Positions 36,804 through 46,699 of a stretch of DNA of 50,347 nucleotides are shown in pieces (within the stretch, counting starts at the first letter, position 1; the number at the start of each line of letters is the position of its first letter). The position numbers and the translations under genes were made by a program. The stretch is from assembly GCA_030447545.1 (NCBI GenBank), contig JAUJOV010000018.1:1-50347 (forward strand). The letters are read 5' to 3'. Below the pieces are notes generated by a model, which had not been told where the DNA came from, did not search any database, and saw only the letters and a list, made by a program, of their open reading frames with translations. Source of the stretch: Sphingomicrobium sp. Its GTDB lineage: Bacteria; Pseudomonadota; Alphaproteobacteria; Sphingomonadales; Sphingomonadaceae.

Positions 36804-37753
36804 TCAAACCCCGAGGGAGGCCTTGGGTTGCCGGGGCCGTTCCAGCGCTCGGCAAACGCCTCGAGCTCGCGGTCGCCCGACGGCAGATCGACTTCGAGAG
36901 TCACGAGCTGGTCGCCGCGCCTGCCGTTCCTGTCGGTGAAGCCGCGGCCTTTGATGCGCAGCACCTTGCCCGACGTGCTGCCCTTCGGGACCGTCAGCAT
37001 CACCGGTCCGTCCGGCGTCGGCACCTTCACCTTGGCGCCGAGCACGGCTTCCCTGAGAGTCACCGGCAGGTCGAGCCGAATGTCATTGCCGTCGCGCCCG
37101 AAGAAGGCGTGCGGGCCAATCGCGATGGTGACGATCCCGTCGCCCGGACCTGCGGGCCCGTGCTGGCCCTTGCCCGCAAGGCGGATCTTGGTTCCTTCCT
37201 CCAGCCCGTTGGGAAGCTTCAGGTCGATCGGCCTTGCCGTCGGCAAGCGTGATCCGCCAGGCTTCAAGGTTGCTGCGTCGAGGAACGGGACGGTGAGCCG
37301 GTAGGCGATGTCGCCGCCCTTCTGTGCAGTTTTCGAGCGCTGGCCGAAGCCGCCGAGGCCGCCAAAGCCGCCTTGTCCGCCTCGCTTCGCCTGCCGCGGC
37401 CGCTCCTGGAACAGACCGTCGAACAGGTCGCCGAGGCGGTGCTGCCGGCTTGAAACCCTCCCCGGGAAGCCGTTGCCGGGCCCTGGCCCGGTCGCGCCCT
37501 GGCCCCGGCGAAGCCGCCGCCGAACGGCATCTTCGGGTTGCCTTCCTCGTCGATCTCGCCGCGGTCATAGCGCGCGCGCTTGTCCTTGTCCGACAGGAGG
37601 TCGTAGGCCGCGGTCACGTCGCCGGCGCTTCGCGGCGTTCGGATTGTCCTCGTTGCGGTCCGGGTGGAGCTGCTTGGCGAGGCTGCGATACGCCTTCTTG
37701 ATCTCGGCCTCGCTTGCCCCGCGCTTGACGCCCAGCCGTTGATACAGGTCCAT
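36804..37753 (-). CDS. DnaJ-family (CbpA-like) co-chaperone, zinc-finger-less (frameshifted)
   Basis: Starts at ATG 37753: [19 protein letters not shown] and KQLHPDRN (HPD motif that stimulates DnaK ATPase). Helix IV follows in another frame: [20 protein letters not shown]. Then a Gly/Phe-rich linker ([19 protein letters not shown]) and the substrate-binding C-domain: [49 protein letters not shown] and [18 protein letters not shown]. No CxxCxGxG fingers, so type II. Shifts near 37635, 37490, 37440, 37260, 37240 and one before the stop; the family ending NPRASLGV then TGA (36804-36806) is recovered by adding one base. Confidence 0.82.
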
Positions 37754-37831
37754 TCGCGCTCCATGCCGTAACGCTGCTCACGTTTCCAGATGGGTTGCTT
37801 GGGCCCACGCTCCAAGCCTAAGCCGCAGGGC

Positions 37832-38410
37832 GTGGCGGCAACCGACCCCTTCGCTTTGTTCGACGAGTGGTTCGTATTGGCGCGCGAGGCCGAGCCCAAC
37901 GACCCGGAGGCCATGGCGCTCGCGACCGCGACACCCGACGGCCGCCCGTCCGTGCGACTGGTGCTGCTGCGAAGCATCGGCCCGCGGGGCTTCGGCTTCT
38001 TCACCAACCTCGACAGCCGCAAGGGCTCCGAGCTTGCGGCGAACCTTGGGGCGCTCTTGCGATCCACTGGAAGTCGCTGCGCCGCCAGGTCCGCGCCGAA
38101 GGGGCGGTCGAGCTGGTCAGCGACGAGGAAGCGGACGGCTATTTCGCGGGCCGAAGCCGCGATCCCAGATCGGCGCCTGGGCATCGTACCAGTCGCGGGC
38201 CGCTGGCGAGCCGTGACGAGTTCGAAGCCCGCGTCGCCCAGATGACCGCCCGGTTCGATGGATTGCCAGTGCCGAGGCCACCGCGCTGGTCGGGGTTCCG
38301 CCTGGTCCCCGAGCTGATCGAATTCTGACCGACCGACCGCACCGGCTGCACGAGCGACGGCTGTTTACGCGACAGGCGGACGGCTGGGCCGAGGCTTGCT
38401 CTACCCGTGA
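37832..38410 (+). CDS. pdxH: Pyridoxamine 5'-phosphate oxidase (frameshifted)
   Basis: Start taken as GTG 37832 ([14 protein letters not shown]); an ATG at 37784-37790 is possible. [40 protein letters not shown] (FMN phosphate contacts), [34 protein letters not shown]-type segment, [17 protein letters not shown] and ending EGLLYP with TGA 38408-38410. Shifts near 38045, 38150-38200, 38315 and 38393. Oxidises pyridoxine/pyridoxamine phosphate to PLP, the cofactor of Spt and SerC in this window. The divergent dnaJ-family start is about 80 bp away. Confidence 0.9.
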
Positions 38411-39329
38411 GCGCAGGCGCAATGAGCGCTCATCGCTGGCCTCGAGCGGCCTTCGCGAGCCTTCGCAGTCGCTTTGGTGCTGATCGCGCTCAAGGGCTGG
38501 GCGGCGCTCGAAACCGGCTCCATGGCGATGCTCGGCTCGCTTGCCGACAGCGGGTTCGACCTGGTCGCAAGCCTGGTCGTGCTGCTCGCCGTGCGCATCG
38601 CCGCGCAGCCGGCCGACCTCGACCACCGCTTCGGGCACGGCAAGGCCGAGGCTCTCGCGGCGCTGATCCAGGTCGTGCTGATTTCGATATCGGCCTTGTT
38701 CATCGGCTTCCGCTCGACCGAGCGGCTGGTCCGCGGAGCGCAGACCCTCGACGCCGAGCTCGGCATCGGGGTATCCATCGCTGCGATGGCGCTGACGCTG
38801 GGCCTCATCGCGTACCAGCGGCACGTCGTCGCCGCACCAATTCGGTCGCGATCGCGACCGACCGGCTGCACTATGCGTCCGACCTGCTGCTCAACGGCGC
38901 GGTGATCTTCGCGCTCGTGCTCGACCAGTTCGCCGGGCTGGTCGGCGCCGACGCGGTTTTCGGCCTCGCGATTGCCTTGTGGCTGGCACGCGGCGCCTGG
39001 GCCGCGTCGGGTGAGGCGTTCGACCAGCTGATGGACCGCGAATGGCCCGACCAGCAGCGCGAGCAATTCCTCGCCGCCGCGCGCGAATATCCTGAGCTTG
39101 CCGGCCTGCACGACCTTCGCACGCGCAGCAGCGGGACTCACCGTTTTGCGCAATTCCACGTCTGGGTGCCGGCGCACTGGACGGTGCGCGAGGCACACGA
39201 CCGGCTCGACCGCGTCGAGGAACAGTTGCTCAAGCGCTTCCCGGCACCGAGATCCTGATCCACCTCGACCCCGAAGGCCAGGTCGACCGCGACGATGCTG
39301 CCTCGGAAATCACGGAGAAGGCGCGATGA
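38407..39329 (+). CDS. Cation diffusion facilitator (FieF-like) transporter (frameshifted)
   Basis: GTG start overlapping the pdxH stop. After a shift near 38455: VALVLIALKGWAALETGSMA, SLADSGFDLVASL (DxxxD metal site), DLDHRFGHGKAEALAALIQV (linker with His), VVLISISALFIGF, then after a shift near 38835 IATDRLHYASDLLLNGAVI (HxxxD site) and the cytoplasmic C-terminal domain HDLRTRSSGTHRFAQFHVWV. Ends EKAR at 39329, overlapping the PhzF ATG. Exports Fe2+/Zn2+-type ions by proton antiport. Shift near 39243. Confidence 0.88.
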
Positions 39330-40106
39330 CCGGCATGCCGTTCTTCCAGGTCGACGCCTTTGCCGAGCGCCCGCTGACCGGCAACCCGGCCGCGGTGATG
39401 CCGCTCGACCGCTGGCTCGACGAGGGCGTGATGCAGGCGATCGCGGCCGAGAACAACCTCAGCGAAACCGCGTTCACCGTGCCCTCCGGCGCGACGATGC
39501 GGACTTCGACCTGCGCTGGTTCACGCCGACGACCGAGGTGGCGCTGTGCGGCCATGCGACCCTGCATCGGGCCACATCCTGATCCGCGGCGAGAAGGTGC
39601 GGTTCTCAACGCGCTCGGGCATTCTGCCGGTCAGCCGCAACGGCGACCTGCTCGAGCCTCGACCTGCCCGCCCACCGCGTCGAAGCGCGCGAGGTGCCGG
39701 CGCTGCTGGACGCGCTCGGGGTGGAGGCGCCGTCTATCTCGCGTTGGCGGTGAAGCGAACGGCAATGCGATCGTGCTTCTCCCCGACGAGCGCGCGGTGC
39801 GGGCGGTGCGGCCCGATTTCGCGGCATTGGCGAAGCTCCCGTTCCTTGTCTCGGTCACTGCGCCGGGCGACGAACAAGACATCGCCAGCCGCGTGTTCGC
39901 CGCCTATCATGGCGTGAACGAGGATCCGGTGACCGGAGCAGCGCATGCGGCGCTGGTGCCCTTCTGGGCCGGCCGCTCGGCCGCGAGCGGTTCACCGCGC
40001 TCCAGGCAAGCGCGCGAACCGGTCCTCCACTGCCGGCTCGAGGATGATCGCGTGGTGCTCTCGGCGGGCAGTGCCGAACCGTGATTGTCGGAACGTTCCA
40101 GTTTGA
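39326..40106 (+). CDS. PhzF-family protein (frameshifted)
   Basis: ATG 39326 overlaps the CDF stop. MPFFQVDAFAERPLTGNPAA, NNLSETAFTVPSG (catalytic Glu), DLRWFTPTTEVALCGHATLH in a second frame, later AIVLLPDERAVRAVRPDF, SRVFAAYHGVNEDPVTGAAH and TVIVGTFQ. At least five indels (near 39495, 39570, 39660, 39735, 39970, 40070). PhzF-fold enzymes are isomerases or epimerases; only a few have known substrates. The end is uncertain: TGA 40104-40106 if a last indel is corrected, or 40084 as read. Confidence 0.8.
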
Positions 40107-41389
40107 GCGAGCGCGAAGCCTCGTACTGAGCCACGCCTCGAGCGAAAGATCGGCCTTCCGGGCGCCTTTTTGCTGTCGTTCAACGGCGTGCTTGGGGCAG
40201 CCATTTTCGCCCTTCCGGCAACGCTTGCGGCCGATTTCGGCAGCTTCTCGCCCTGGCTGTTCCGCTGGTTGCAGTCCTGTCCCTGGCGATCATCGTCCCG
40301 TTCGCATCGAAGCGCGGGGGCCTTTCCCGAGAGCGGCGGCCCGGCCGAATATGGCCGCGTGTTCAAGCGCTTCGCCGGCTTTGAGCTCGGCTGGGTCTAT
40401 TACCTCGCCCGCACCGCCGCTTCGCCGCCAACGCCAACGTTCTGACCGCCTATCTCGCGCGCTGGTGGGCGCCCGCCGACCAGGGCATCGCACGTGCGGC
40501 GGTGCTGATCGCGACCTGCGCGATCCTCGCGGCAATCAACATCGTCGGCGTGAAGCGCGCGCTCCAGGTGCTCGGCGGGCTGACCTTGCTCAAGGCGCTG
40601 CCTTTGCTGGCGGCTGCCGTCGCAGCGGTGGTGCTGACCTTCCCCTGGCCCGCGCCAGGGACGCTTCCGCCGCTAAGCGACCTCGAGGCCGGGGCGCTGC
40701 TCGTGTTCTACGCGTTCGTCGGCTTCGAAAATGTGGTGGTCCCCGCAGGCGAGACCAAGCGTCCCGCGACGGTGCTGCCGCGCGCGATTTTCGTGACCAT
40801 CGGCTCGACCACCCTGCTCTATTTCCTCGTGCAGCTCGCCTTCGTCAGCGCGCTTCCCGCAGGCGGGACCGACGACAAGGCACCGCTGATCGATCTTGGC
40901 AGCTGGCTTGCGGGGCCCGTCGGCGCCGCCGTGCTGACGCTTGCGGCAGTGGCGTCGCTCACCGGCAATCTGCACGGGATCATGACCTCGACCTCGCGCG
41001 TGACTCATGCGCTGGGCGAGCGCGGCGACCTGCCCGGCTGGTTCGCGCGAGTGCACCCGCGGTTCGTCACTCCGGCCAATTCGATCCTGTTTCTCGCGGT
41101 GCTCGCCGGCGCGCTGGCGCTCAGCGGAAGCTTTGTCTGGCTCGCAGTCGTAAGCACGCTCGCGCGGCTGGTCGTCTACGCCGTCACGATTGCGGCCTTG
41201 CCGCGGGCGCCGGACCGCGGCCGGGTGAATCCGCTGCTCTACGTGCTTGGGGCGCTCGGCATCGCGCTGTGCGTCTGGGGCATGGCGCAGGCAGGGTGGG
41301 AAGCGTGGCGCACGCTCGGCCTGCTCGCGCTCGCGGGAGCCGTGCTCTACGCGGTCACCGTCCTGCCGAAGGCGCGGCTTAGCCGCTGA
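40103..41389 (+). CDS. APC-superfamily amino-acid permease (frameshifted near the 5' end)
   Basis: The N-terminus is unclear; a TTG at 40103 (LSEREAS...) is my guess. The first TM is LERKIGLPGAFLLSFNGVLG then AAIFALPATLAADFGSFSPW, with shifts near 40263 and 40425. From 40440 the frame is clean: VLIATCAILAAINIVGVKRA, LGGLTLLKALPLLAAAVAAV, VFYAFVGFENVVVPAGETKR (TM6 substrate region) and SLTGNLHGIMTSTSRVTHAL. About 12 TM segments and 430 residues, normal for the family. Substrate unknown. The stop overlaps the convergent Nudix gene. Confidence 0.82.
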
Positions 41390-41842
41390 GCTTTTCCTCG
41401 AGCGCATCAAGGATCGGCAGCTGGCTCGGCAGCATCAGGGTCCGGGCGTCGTCGAACGTCATCCACCGCGCTTCCTCGACTTCGGGAAAGCTCTGGAATT
41501 GGCCGCTGCGCGGCGGCCATTCCACCGCGAAGCTGTTGCTGCGCAGCGTGGCGCAGTCGAAATCGGCCTCTACCGCGAACGCTTCGACCCACTTGCCGCC
41601 CGCCTGCCGCACCTTCGCCAGCGGGAACGGAACGCAGGTGAGGCGGGCGCCCAGCTCCTCCTCGAACTCGCGAAGCGCGGTCTCCACGGGCGTTCTCCCG
41701 CTTCGACGAGTCCCTTGGGGATCATCCAGGCGCCTGCGTCCTTGTTGCGCCAGAACGGCCCGCCCGGCTTGACGAGCAGGACCTCGGCCCTGCCGCCGCG
41801 CTCGCGAAAGAGGAGAATGCCGGCGCTAAGCGGCGGCGGCAC
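41379..41842 (-). CDS. Nudix hydrolase (one frameshift)
   Basis: GTG 41842 overlaps the mnmA end by 17 bp: [41 protein letters not shown]. The Nudix box GLVEAGE....[12 protein letters not shown] is complete but split by a shift near 41690. C-terminal [20 protein letters not shown]. Nudix enzymes cleave nucleoside-diphosphate-linked substrates with Mg2+; the WxIPKG..E form is common in NTP or dinucleoside-polyphosphate hydrolases. Probably cotranscribed with mnmA. Confidence 0.85.
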
Positions 41843-42944
41843 TGGCGAGGGTCTGCTCGGCCGGCACGGTCTCGGCGATCCATCCGCCGCCGAGGAGGCG
41901 CGAGCCGTCGTAGAACACGGCCGCCTGGCCCGGCGCGACGCCATATTCCGGCCGCTCGAAATGCACCCACTCGCGCTCGATCCGCGCGGGCACCGGCGGC
42001 GCCAGCGAGCGCACCTTCACGCCCACTTGAGTCTGGTGCTCGCCGATCCAGTTGAGCTGCTCGAACCGCATCGCGTCGACCGCCAGCGCGCGGCGCGGGC
42101 CGACCACCAGCCGCCTTGCCTCCGGCTCGATGCGCACGACGTAGAGGGGCTCCTTCCGGCCGCCGATCTCGATCCCGCGGCGCTGGCCCACCGTGAAATT
42201 CACGACACCTCGGTGGGCGCCGAGCACTCGGCCGTGGAGGTCGACGATCTCGCCTGGCGCAATGGTCTCGGGGCGGAGCCGCTGCACCAGCGCGGCATAA
42301 TCGCCGTCGGGGACGAAGCAGATGTCCTGGCTGTCGGGCTTGGCGGCGACCCCGAGGCCCTCCTCCGCGGCGATCCGGCGCACCTCGCTCTTGGGCAGGC
42401 CGCCCAGTGGAAAGCGCACAAAGTCGAGCTGATCTGGGGTCGTGCCGTACAGGAAGTAGCTCTGGTCGCGCGCGGGATCAGCGCCCTTGTGCAGCTCGAC
42501 TCGTCCATCCTCGACCACCCGGCGCACATAGTGCCCGGTCGCCAGGCAGTCGGCGCCGAGCTCGCGGGCAAAGGCGATCAGGTCGGTGAACTTCACACCC
42601 TGGTTGCACGACGAGCAGGGCACGGGCGTGCGCCCGCGGGCATATTCGTCGGCAAAGCGGTTGATGACGCTCTCCCGGAAGCGGCTTTCATAATCGAGCA
42701 CGTAATGGGCAATGCCGAGCCGGTCGGCGACGGTGCGCGCATCGTAGATGTCCTGCCCGGCGCAGCACGCGCCGGTGCGCTTCGCCGCCTCGCCGTGATC
42801 GTAGAGCTGCAGCGTGACCCCGATGACATCCGCGCCCGTGCGCGCGGCGAGCGCGGCCACCACCGAGCTGTCGACGCCGCCCGACATGGCGACGACGATC
42901 CTCGCTTCGCGCGGAGCGCGACCAAGTCCGAAATGGATGTGCAT
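41826..42944 (-). CDS. mnmA: tRNA-specific 2-thiouridylase
   Basis: 372 residues, intact. P-loop [52 protein letters not shown] (nucleophile Cys), [31 protein letters not shown] (second catalytic Cys) and [11 protein letters not shown]. Thiolates U34 of Lys, Glu and Gln tRNAs using ATP and sulfur relayed to the catalytic Cys. Start ATG 42944; another ATG (MSGG) is too late. Confidence 0.96.
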   Translation of the reverse strand: MHIHFGLGRAPREARIVVAMSGGVDSSVVAALAARTGADVIGVTLQLYDHGEAAKRTGACCAGQDIYDARTVADRLGIAHYVLDYESRFRESVINRFADEYARGRTPVPCSSCNQGVKFTDLIAFARELGADCLATGHYVRRVVEDGRVELHKGADPARDQSYFLYGTTPDQLDFVRFPLGGLPKSEVRRIAAEEGLGVAAKPDSQDICFVPDGDYAALVQRLRPETIAPGEIVDLHGRVLGAHRGVVNFTVGQRRGIEIGGRKEPLYVVRIEPEARRLVVGPRRALAVDAMRFEQLNWIGEHQTQVGVKVRSLAPPVPARIEREWVHFERPEYGVAPGQAAVFYDGSRLLGGGWIAETVPAEQTLASAAAA

Positions 42945-43034
42945 TGAGCCTATATCTCGGCGCTCTTTACCCGAATTTCACCCCTCTAGCCTAGTTCCAG
43001 GCTTCGCACAGCAAAGCTCTTGCGGGGGAAAGAA

Positions 43035-43244
43035 TTGTCACGGCCGGAACTCGATTTCACCCCCGCGGGCGAGACCGCGCCGGAGGCCGCCGAGCTTCTT
43101 GCGGCGCTGGGTGCGCAGTCGGCGCTCGGCAAGGCCGATCGACGCGAGGCGATTGCACGGTTCCTGGCCAATGCTCCGGACTGGCGTGAAGCCCGCGACA
43201 GCTGTGGCGGAGCTTTCGCTGCGGTGCCCCAAAAACAGAGTTAA
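43035..43244 (+). CDS. Small hypothetical protein upstream of sciP
   Basis: TTG 43035 follows GCGGGGGAAAGA; an ATG-type start at 43020 is an alternative. The 69-residue product (SRPELDFTPAGETAPEAAEL, ALGKADRREAIARFLANAPD) is helical, without a membrane segment or signal. Its stop lies inside the first CtrA half-site. I do not recognise the family. Codon usage matches neighbours. Confidence 0.45.
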   Translation: MSRPELDFTPAGETAPEAAELLAALGAQSALGKADRREAIARFLANAPDWREARDSCGGAFAAVPQKQS

Positions 43245-43278
43245 CCTGACGTAAGGTATTGTGAGGCCAGAGTTAACC
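43241..43278 (+). promoter_or_regulatory. Paired CtrA half-sites upstream of sciP
   Basis: TTAACC occurs at 43241-43246 and 43273-43278, 32 bp apart (three helical turns), 65-100 bp before sciP. CtrA binds TTAA-N7-TTAA and also TTAACC half-sites; the first copy has a partial second half (TAAGG) after 7 bases. sciP is a known CtrA target in alphaproteobacteria. Predicted by eye. Confidence 0.5.
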
Positions 43279-43343
43279 AGCGGGTTTCAGAATATCTTCA
43301 AGGGACGGCGATTAAGAACACCAACGGCAAAGAAGAAACGGAT

Positions 43344-43655
43344 TTGACGAAGACGATGCTCGAGAACCAGAAGATCAGGCCCGCGCAGGTCATCGGTCCG
43401 CTCGGCGAGCCGCTGACGGTCGACTCGCTCCCGCCGCCCAACACGACCCGCTGGGTGGTCAGGCGCAAGGCGGAGGTGGTCGCCGCGGTGGCCGGGGGGC
43501 TGCTCAGCGTCGACGACGCGTGCAAGCGCTATCGCCTGAGCCTCGAGGAGTTCACCAGCTGGCAGCGCGCGGTCGACCGCAGCGGAATGCCGGGCCTTCG
43601 CGTGACCCGGCTCAAGCATTACCGCGATCAGTACGAGCGCCAGCAGCGCTACTGA
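43344..43655 (+). CDS. sciP: CtrA inhibitor SciP (DUF1153)
   Basis: About 100 residues; ATG 43356 (MLENQKIRPAQVIG) or TTG 43344. Family core: VIGPLGEPLTVDSLPPPNT, RWVVRRKAEVVAAVAGGLLS and a helix-turn-helix DACKRYRLSLEEFTSWQRAV. SciP is a small DNA-/CtrA-binding protein that blocks CtrA-dependent transcription in G1 in Caulobacter. The conserved DxxPPP and RRKAEVVAAV segments are unmistakable. Monocistronic. Confidence 0.95.
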   Translation: MTKTMLENQKIRPAQVIGPLGEPLTVDSLPPPNTTRWVVRRKAEVVAAVAGGLLSVDDACKRYRLSLEEFTSWQRAVDRSGMPGLRVTRLKHYRDQYERQQRY

Positions 43656-43829
43656 TCGGGCGCGGCCTCGTTACGGCCATTAATCCATCCAGCAAATCCG
43701 GCGCTTTTCGCTGGCAAAGCACTGGACAGTTCCTCCCGATTCAGGAACAACGGGCAAGCATCGCGCGTCTTGATGCGGCACGGCCGCTGCGTAGCGTATT
43801 GGCGGCCTACGAACAGGAGGGAACGCTAC

Positions 43830-44094
43830 ATGATTAACATTCTGATCTGGGTGATCATTGGCGGCATCGTCGGCTGGCTCGCCAGCTTGATCATGCGCAC
43901 CGATGCTCAACAGGGCATATTGATGAACATCGTCGTCGGCATTGTCGGCGCTTTTCTCGGTGGCCTGATCTTCAGCGGCGGAGACATTAACCGCGGCGCG
44001 GCCGGACGACATTACGTCATTCCTCATTGCGCTGCTCGGCGCGGTCATCCTCCTGGCGATCGTGAACCTCGTTCGCCGCAGGAGCATCCGCTGA
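43830..44094 (+). CDS. GlsB/YeaQ/YmgE-type small membrane protein (one frameshift)
   Basis: ATG 43830 behind AGGAGGG. MINILIWVIIGGIVGWLASL, MNIVVGIVGAFLGGLIFSGG, then, after an indel near 44008, DDITSFLIALLGAVILLAIV and a basic end RRRSIR with TGA 44092-44094. Three glycine-rich TM helices of the family once labelled transglycosylase-associated; such genes are often stress-induced. The function is not established. Confidence 0.85.
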
Positions 44095-44117
44095 ACTAGC
44101 CGTTGAGGCTTCAAGGC

Positions 44118-44156
44118 AAGGCCGCCCGGGGGCCCGTCCCGGGCGGCCTTTTTTTT
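44118..44156. terminator. Bidirectional Rho-independent terminator
   Basis: AAGGCCGCCCGGG (44118-44130) and CCCGGGCGGCCTT (44138-44150) form a perfect 13-bp stem around GGCCCGT, followed by a run of Ts to 44156. It lies between convergent genes (GlsB-type and SIMPL) and has As on the other side, so it can serve both. Confidence 0.92.
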
Positions 44157-44208
44157 GCTCCCGACCTTCGCCCGGCGCGCGGCCTCTAACGTAAGTCCGA
44201 CGGGGGCT

Positions 44209-44928
44209 TCAGCGAAGCTCGAACACCATCGACAGACTGACCTGCAGTTTCTGCTCGCCCGGAACGATCTTCGTGTCCGCGGCCCCCATAGCCATGGAGC
44301 GCTCGGCGACCGGCATCGGCATCGGCGGCCCATGGCCGCCGCTCTCGCTGACCGACACGACGCGCACCACGCGCATGCCCATGGCACGCGCGTAAAGCTC
44401 GGCGCGGGCACGGCCCCTCGCGATCGCATTGGTGCGCGCTTCATCGAGCGCCGTTTCGGGGCGGTCGAGCGTCAGCGTCGGGCCGCTGATCTGGTTTGCA
44501 CCCTCGGCGACGAGCGCGTCGAGGATCCGGCCACTGTTGGCGATGTCTCGGAAGCGGATGTTGAGCGTGTTGGACGCCTGGTAGGCGATCAGCCGCGGCG
44601 TCCGGTTCTCCTCGTAATGATAGTCGGGGTTGAGGCTGATCGAGCTGGTCTGGATGTCGCGCTCCTCGACTCCTGCGCGCCTCAGCGCAGCGAGCATCCG
44701 CTCTACTCGAGCCGAGTTCTGCTGGATTGCCGCGGCGGCGGTCGGCGCGCGCGTGACGACGCCGGCAGAAATAATGGCGATGTCGGGAGTGCGGTTCGCC
44801 TCGCCGGTCGCGGTGACGTCGAGCCGCGTGCCGGCGATCGGCGGCAGCTGCACCTCGACTTGCTGCGCAACGGCACCCACGGGAACTACCGCCGCAAGCA
44901 GCGCAAAAGCGATCAATGACTTCTTCAT
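44209..44928 (-). CDS. SIMPL (DUF541) domain periplasmic protein
   Basis: 239 residues, intact. Signal peptide MKKSLIAFALLAAVVPVGAV (cut near AVAQQ). The SIMPL core follows: LDVTATGEANRTPDIAIISA, VERMLAALRRAGVEERDIQT, SSISLNPDYHYEENRTPRLI, YQASNTLNIRFRDI, LDEARTNAIARGRARAELYA and a C-terminal KLQVSLSMVFEL. Family members are periplasmic or envelope-linked, implicated in oxidative-stress or signalling roles; biochemistry is poorly defined. Conserved ARxxAxxxA helix present. Confidence 0.92.
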   Translation of the reverse strand: MKKSLIAFALLAAVVPVGAVAQQVEVQLPPIAGTRLDVTATGEANRTPDIAIISAGVVTRAPTAAAAIQQNSARVERMLAALRRAGVEERDIQTSSISLNPDYHYEENRTPRLIAYQASNTLNIRFRDIANSGRILDALVAEGANQISGPTLTLDRPETALDEARTNAIARGRARAELYARAMGMRVVRVVSVSESGGHGPPMPMPVAERSMAMGAADTKIVPGEQKLQVSLSMVFELR

Positions 44929-45016
44929 CCTGCCCCTTCCTTCGTTGCAGCAAACAAGGGAGGAGCAGCCTCACTCGGCCCGCATGGCCGGCGGATGAAC
45001 GGGCGCAAGTGCGCGC

Positions 45017-45277
45017 CTAGCGTCGGCGGCGCAGCACCATTCGGTAGATCAGCAGGATCAAAAACGCTCCGACGATCGCGGCGATGAAGCCGGCGCCCCC
45101 GTCTGGCTCGTACCAGCCGATCGCCCGGCCGAGGAAACCGGCGAGCAACGCGCCGGCAATGCCCAGCAAGATGGTGATGATGCAGCCGCCCGGATCCTTG
45201 CCCGGCATCAGCAGCTTCGCAATTGCGCCGGCGATACCGCCAATGACGATCCAGCCGAGGATGCCGTACGACTCCAT
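45017..45277 (-). CDS. GlsB/YeaQ/YmgE-type small membrane protein
   Basis: Start ATG 45277 (MESYGILGWIVIGGIAGAIA) with AGGGGAAG upstream; the frame is open to 45307 but less likely. 86 residues: TM1, the conserved KLLMPGKDPGGCIITILLGI, GALLAGFLGRAIGWY, and TM3 GFIAAIVGAFLILLIYRM with an RRRR end. A second member of the family that flanks the SIMPL gene on its other side. Confidence 0.9.
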   Translation of the reverse strand: MESYGILGWIVIGGIAGAIAKLLMPGKDPGGCIITILLGIAGALLAGFLGRAIGWYEPDGGAGFIAAIVGAFLILLIYRMVLRRRR

Positions 45278-45489
45278 TTGCGCTTCCCCTTGTTTATGCC
45301 CATGCAAACTGCAGTTTCGGCCGCAGTTTCTGGGCCAACGCGGCTTTGCGGCGCAAGTGCCGCCGTTGGTCGAAAATCTGTAGCCAAGCTGGACTACAGC
45401 AAGTCTGTTGCAGCGGGTGAGTTATTCGGGTAACACACTCGGGCGTGGGCACTGACGGATTCGCGCGCAAGGCCGGAAGAATGTTGAGG

Positions 45490-46674
45490 ATGAACAGGGA
45501 AACGACAGGCTTCGAAAGCTCCGATACGCTGGTGGTGGTCGACCGCTCGAGGCGCAGACGGACGGCCATGATTGCCGCGGCTGTGGCGGTGGTCGCACTT
45601 CTTCTCGCCCTGTTCTTCATGCGCGGCTCGCAAGAGCCGGCGGGCGGCGACGGCGCGGGAGAAGGTGGGCGCGGCGGTCAGCTCCCGTCCGTTACCGTCG
45701 TCGTTCCAGGCCGGACCCAGGTCGCGCGCACAATGGTCGCCAGCGGCGCGCTCGCCGCGCGGCGCGACCAGCCGGTCGGAGTGCCCGGCGAAGGCGGACA
45801 GGTTACCCGAGTGCTGGTCGATGCCGGCAGCTGGGTCGGCCAGGGCCAGGTGCTGGCGACGATCGAGCGGTCGGTGCAGAGCCAGGAGGCGGCGCAGCTC
45901 GCGGCTCAGGTACAGGTCGCGCGCGCCGACGCGCAGCTTGCTGCGAACGAGCTGCAGCGTGCGCAGGCGCTCGTTGCGCGCGGCTTCGTGTCGAAGGCCG
46001 ACGTCGACCGCAGGAGCGCTGCGCGCGACGCCGCGGCCGCGCGGGTGCGGGTGGCTGTGGCGCAGCTCAACGCCGCCCGCGCGCGCATCGGCCGACTGGA
46101 CATCCGCGCCCCGACGAGCGGGCTCGTCCTGCAGCGCAGCGTCGAGGTGGGCCAAGTCGTCGGCCCCGGCTCGGGCGCTTTGTTCCGGCTCGCCCGCGGC
46201 GGCGAAATGGAGATGCGCGCGCGGCTGGGACAGCAGGACATATCCGCGATCCGGGTGGGCATGCCGGCGTCAGTCACTCCGATTGGAACCAGCAAAAGCG
46301 TCTCCGGGCGCATCTGGCAGGTGTCGCCGATCATCGACCCGCAGTCCCGCCAGGGCGAAGTTCGGATCGCGATCCCCCTACGCGCCCGAGATCCGCCCGG
46401 GCGGCTTCGCAGAGGCGAAGATTTCGTCGGGAGCAACGACTGCGCCGCTGCTTCCGCAGAGCGCGCGGTGCTCAGCGATGCACGCGGCAATTACGTCTAC
46501 ATCATCAACGCCAAGAACGAGGTCGAGAGGCGCGACGTGGAGGTCGGCACGGTCGACGACAGTGGCGTGACCATCGCCGAGGGCCTCAGCGGCCAGGAGG
46601 CGGTGGTGCTGTCGGCCGGTCCGTTCCTCACCCCCGGGCAGAAGGTCGCTCCAAAGCGCCAGGCCGCGCGGTGA
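45490..46674 (+). CDS. RND efflux periplasmic adaptor (membrane fusion protein; short frame excursion)
   Basis: ATG 45490 (MNRETTGFESSDTL). A signal anchor (MIAAAVAVVALLLALFFM) is at about 31-50. Lipoyl halves: GALAARRDQPVGVPGEGGQV, VLVDAGSWVGQGQVLATIE and IRAPTSGLVLQRSVEVGQVV; an alpha-hairpin (QLAAQVQVARADAQLAANEL ... RGFVSKADVDRRSA); a beta-barrel RARLGQQDISAIRVGMPASV; and a membrane-proximal domain NYVYIINAKNEVERRDVEVG. Two compensating shifts near 46375 and 46455 garble about 26 residues. Bridges the RND permease to an outer-membrane channel. Directly upstream of the permease (25 bp). Confidence 0.9.
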   Translation: MNRETTGFESSDTLVVVDRSRRRRTAMIAAAVAVVALLLALFFMRGSQEPAGGDGAGEGGRGGQLPSVTVVVPGRTQVARTMVASGALAARRDQPVGVPGEGGQVTRVLVDAGSWVGQGQVLATIERSVQSQEAAQLAAQVQVARADAQLAANELQRAQALVARGFVSKADVDRRSAARDAAAARVRVAVAQLNAARARIGRLDIRAPTSGLVLQRSVEVGQVVGPGSGALFRLARGGEMEMRARLGQQDISAIRVGMPASVTPIGTSKSVSGRIWQVSPIIDPQSRQGEVRIAIPLRARDPPGRLRRGEDFVGSNDCAAASAERAVLSDARGNYVYIINAKNEVERRDVEVGTVDDSGVTIAEGLSGQEAVVLSAGPFLTPGQKVAPKRQAAR

Positions 46675-46699
46675 TCTCAGGCCAAGAGCTCAGCCAGAC

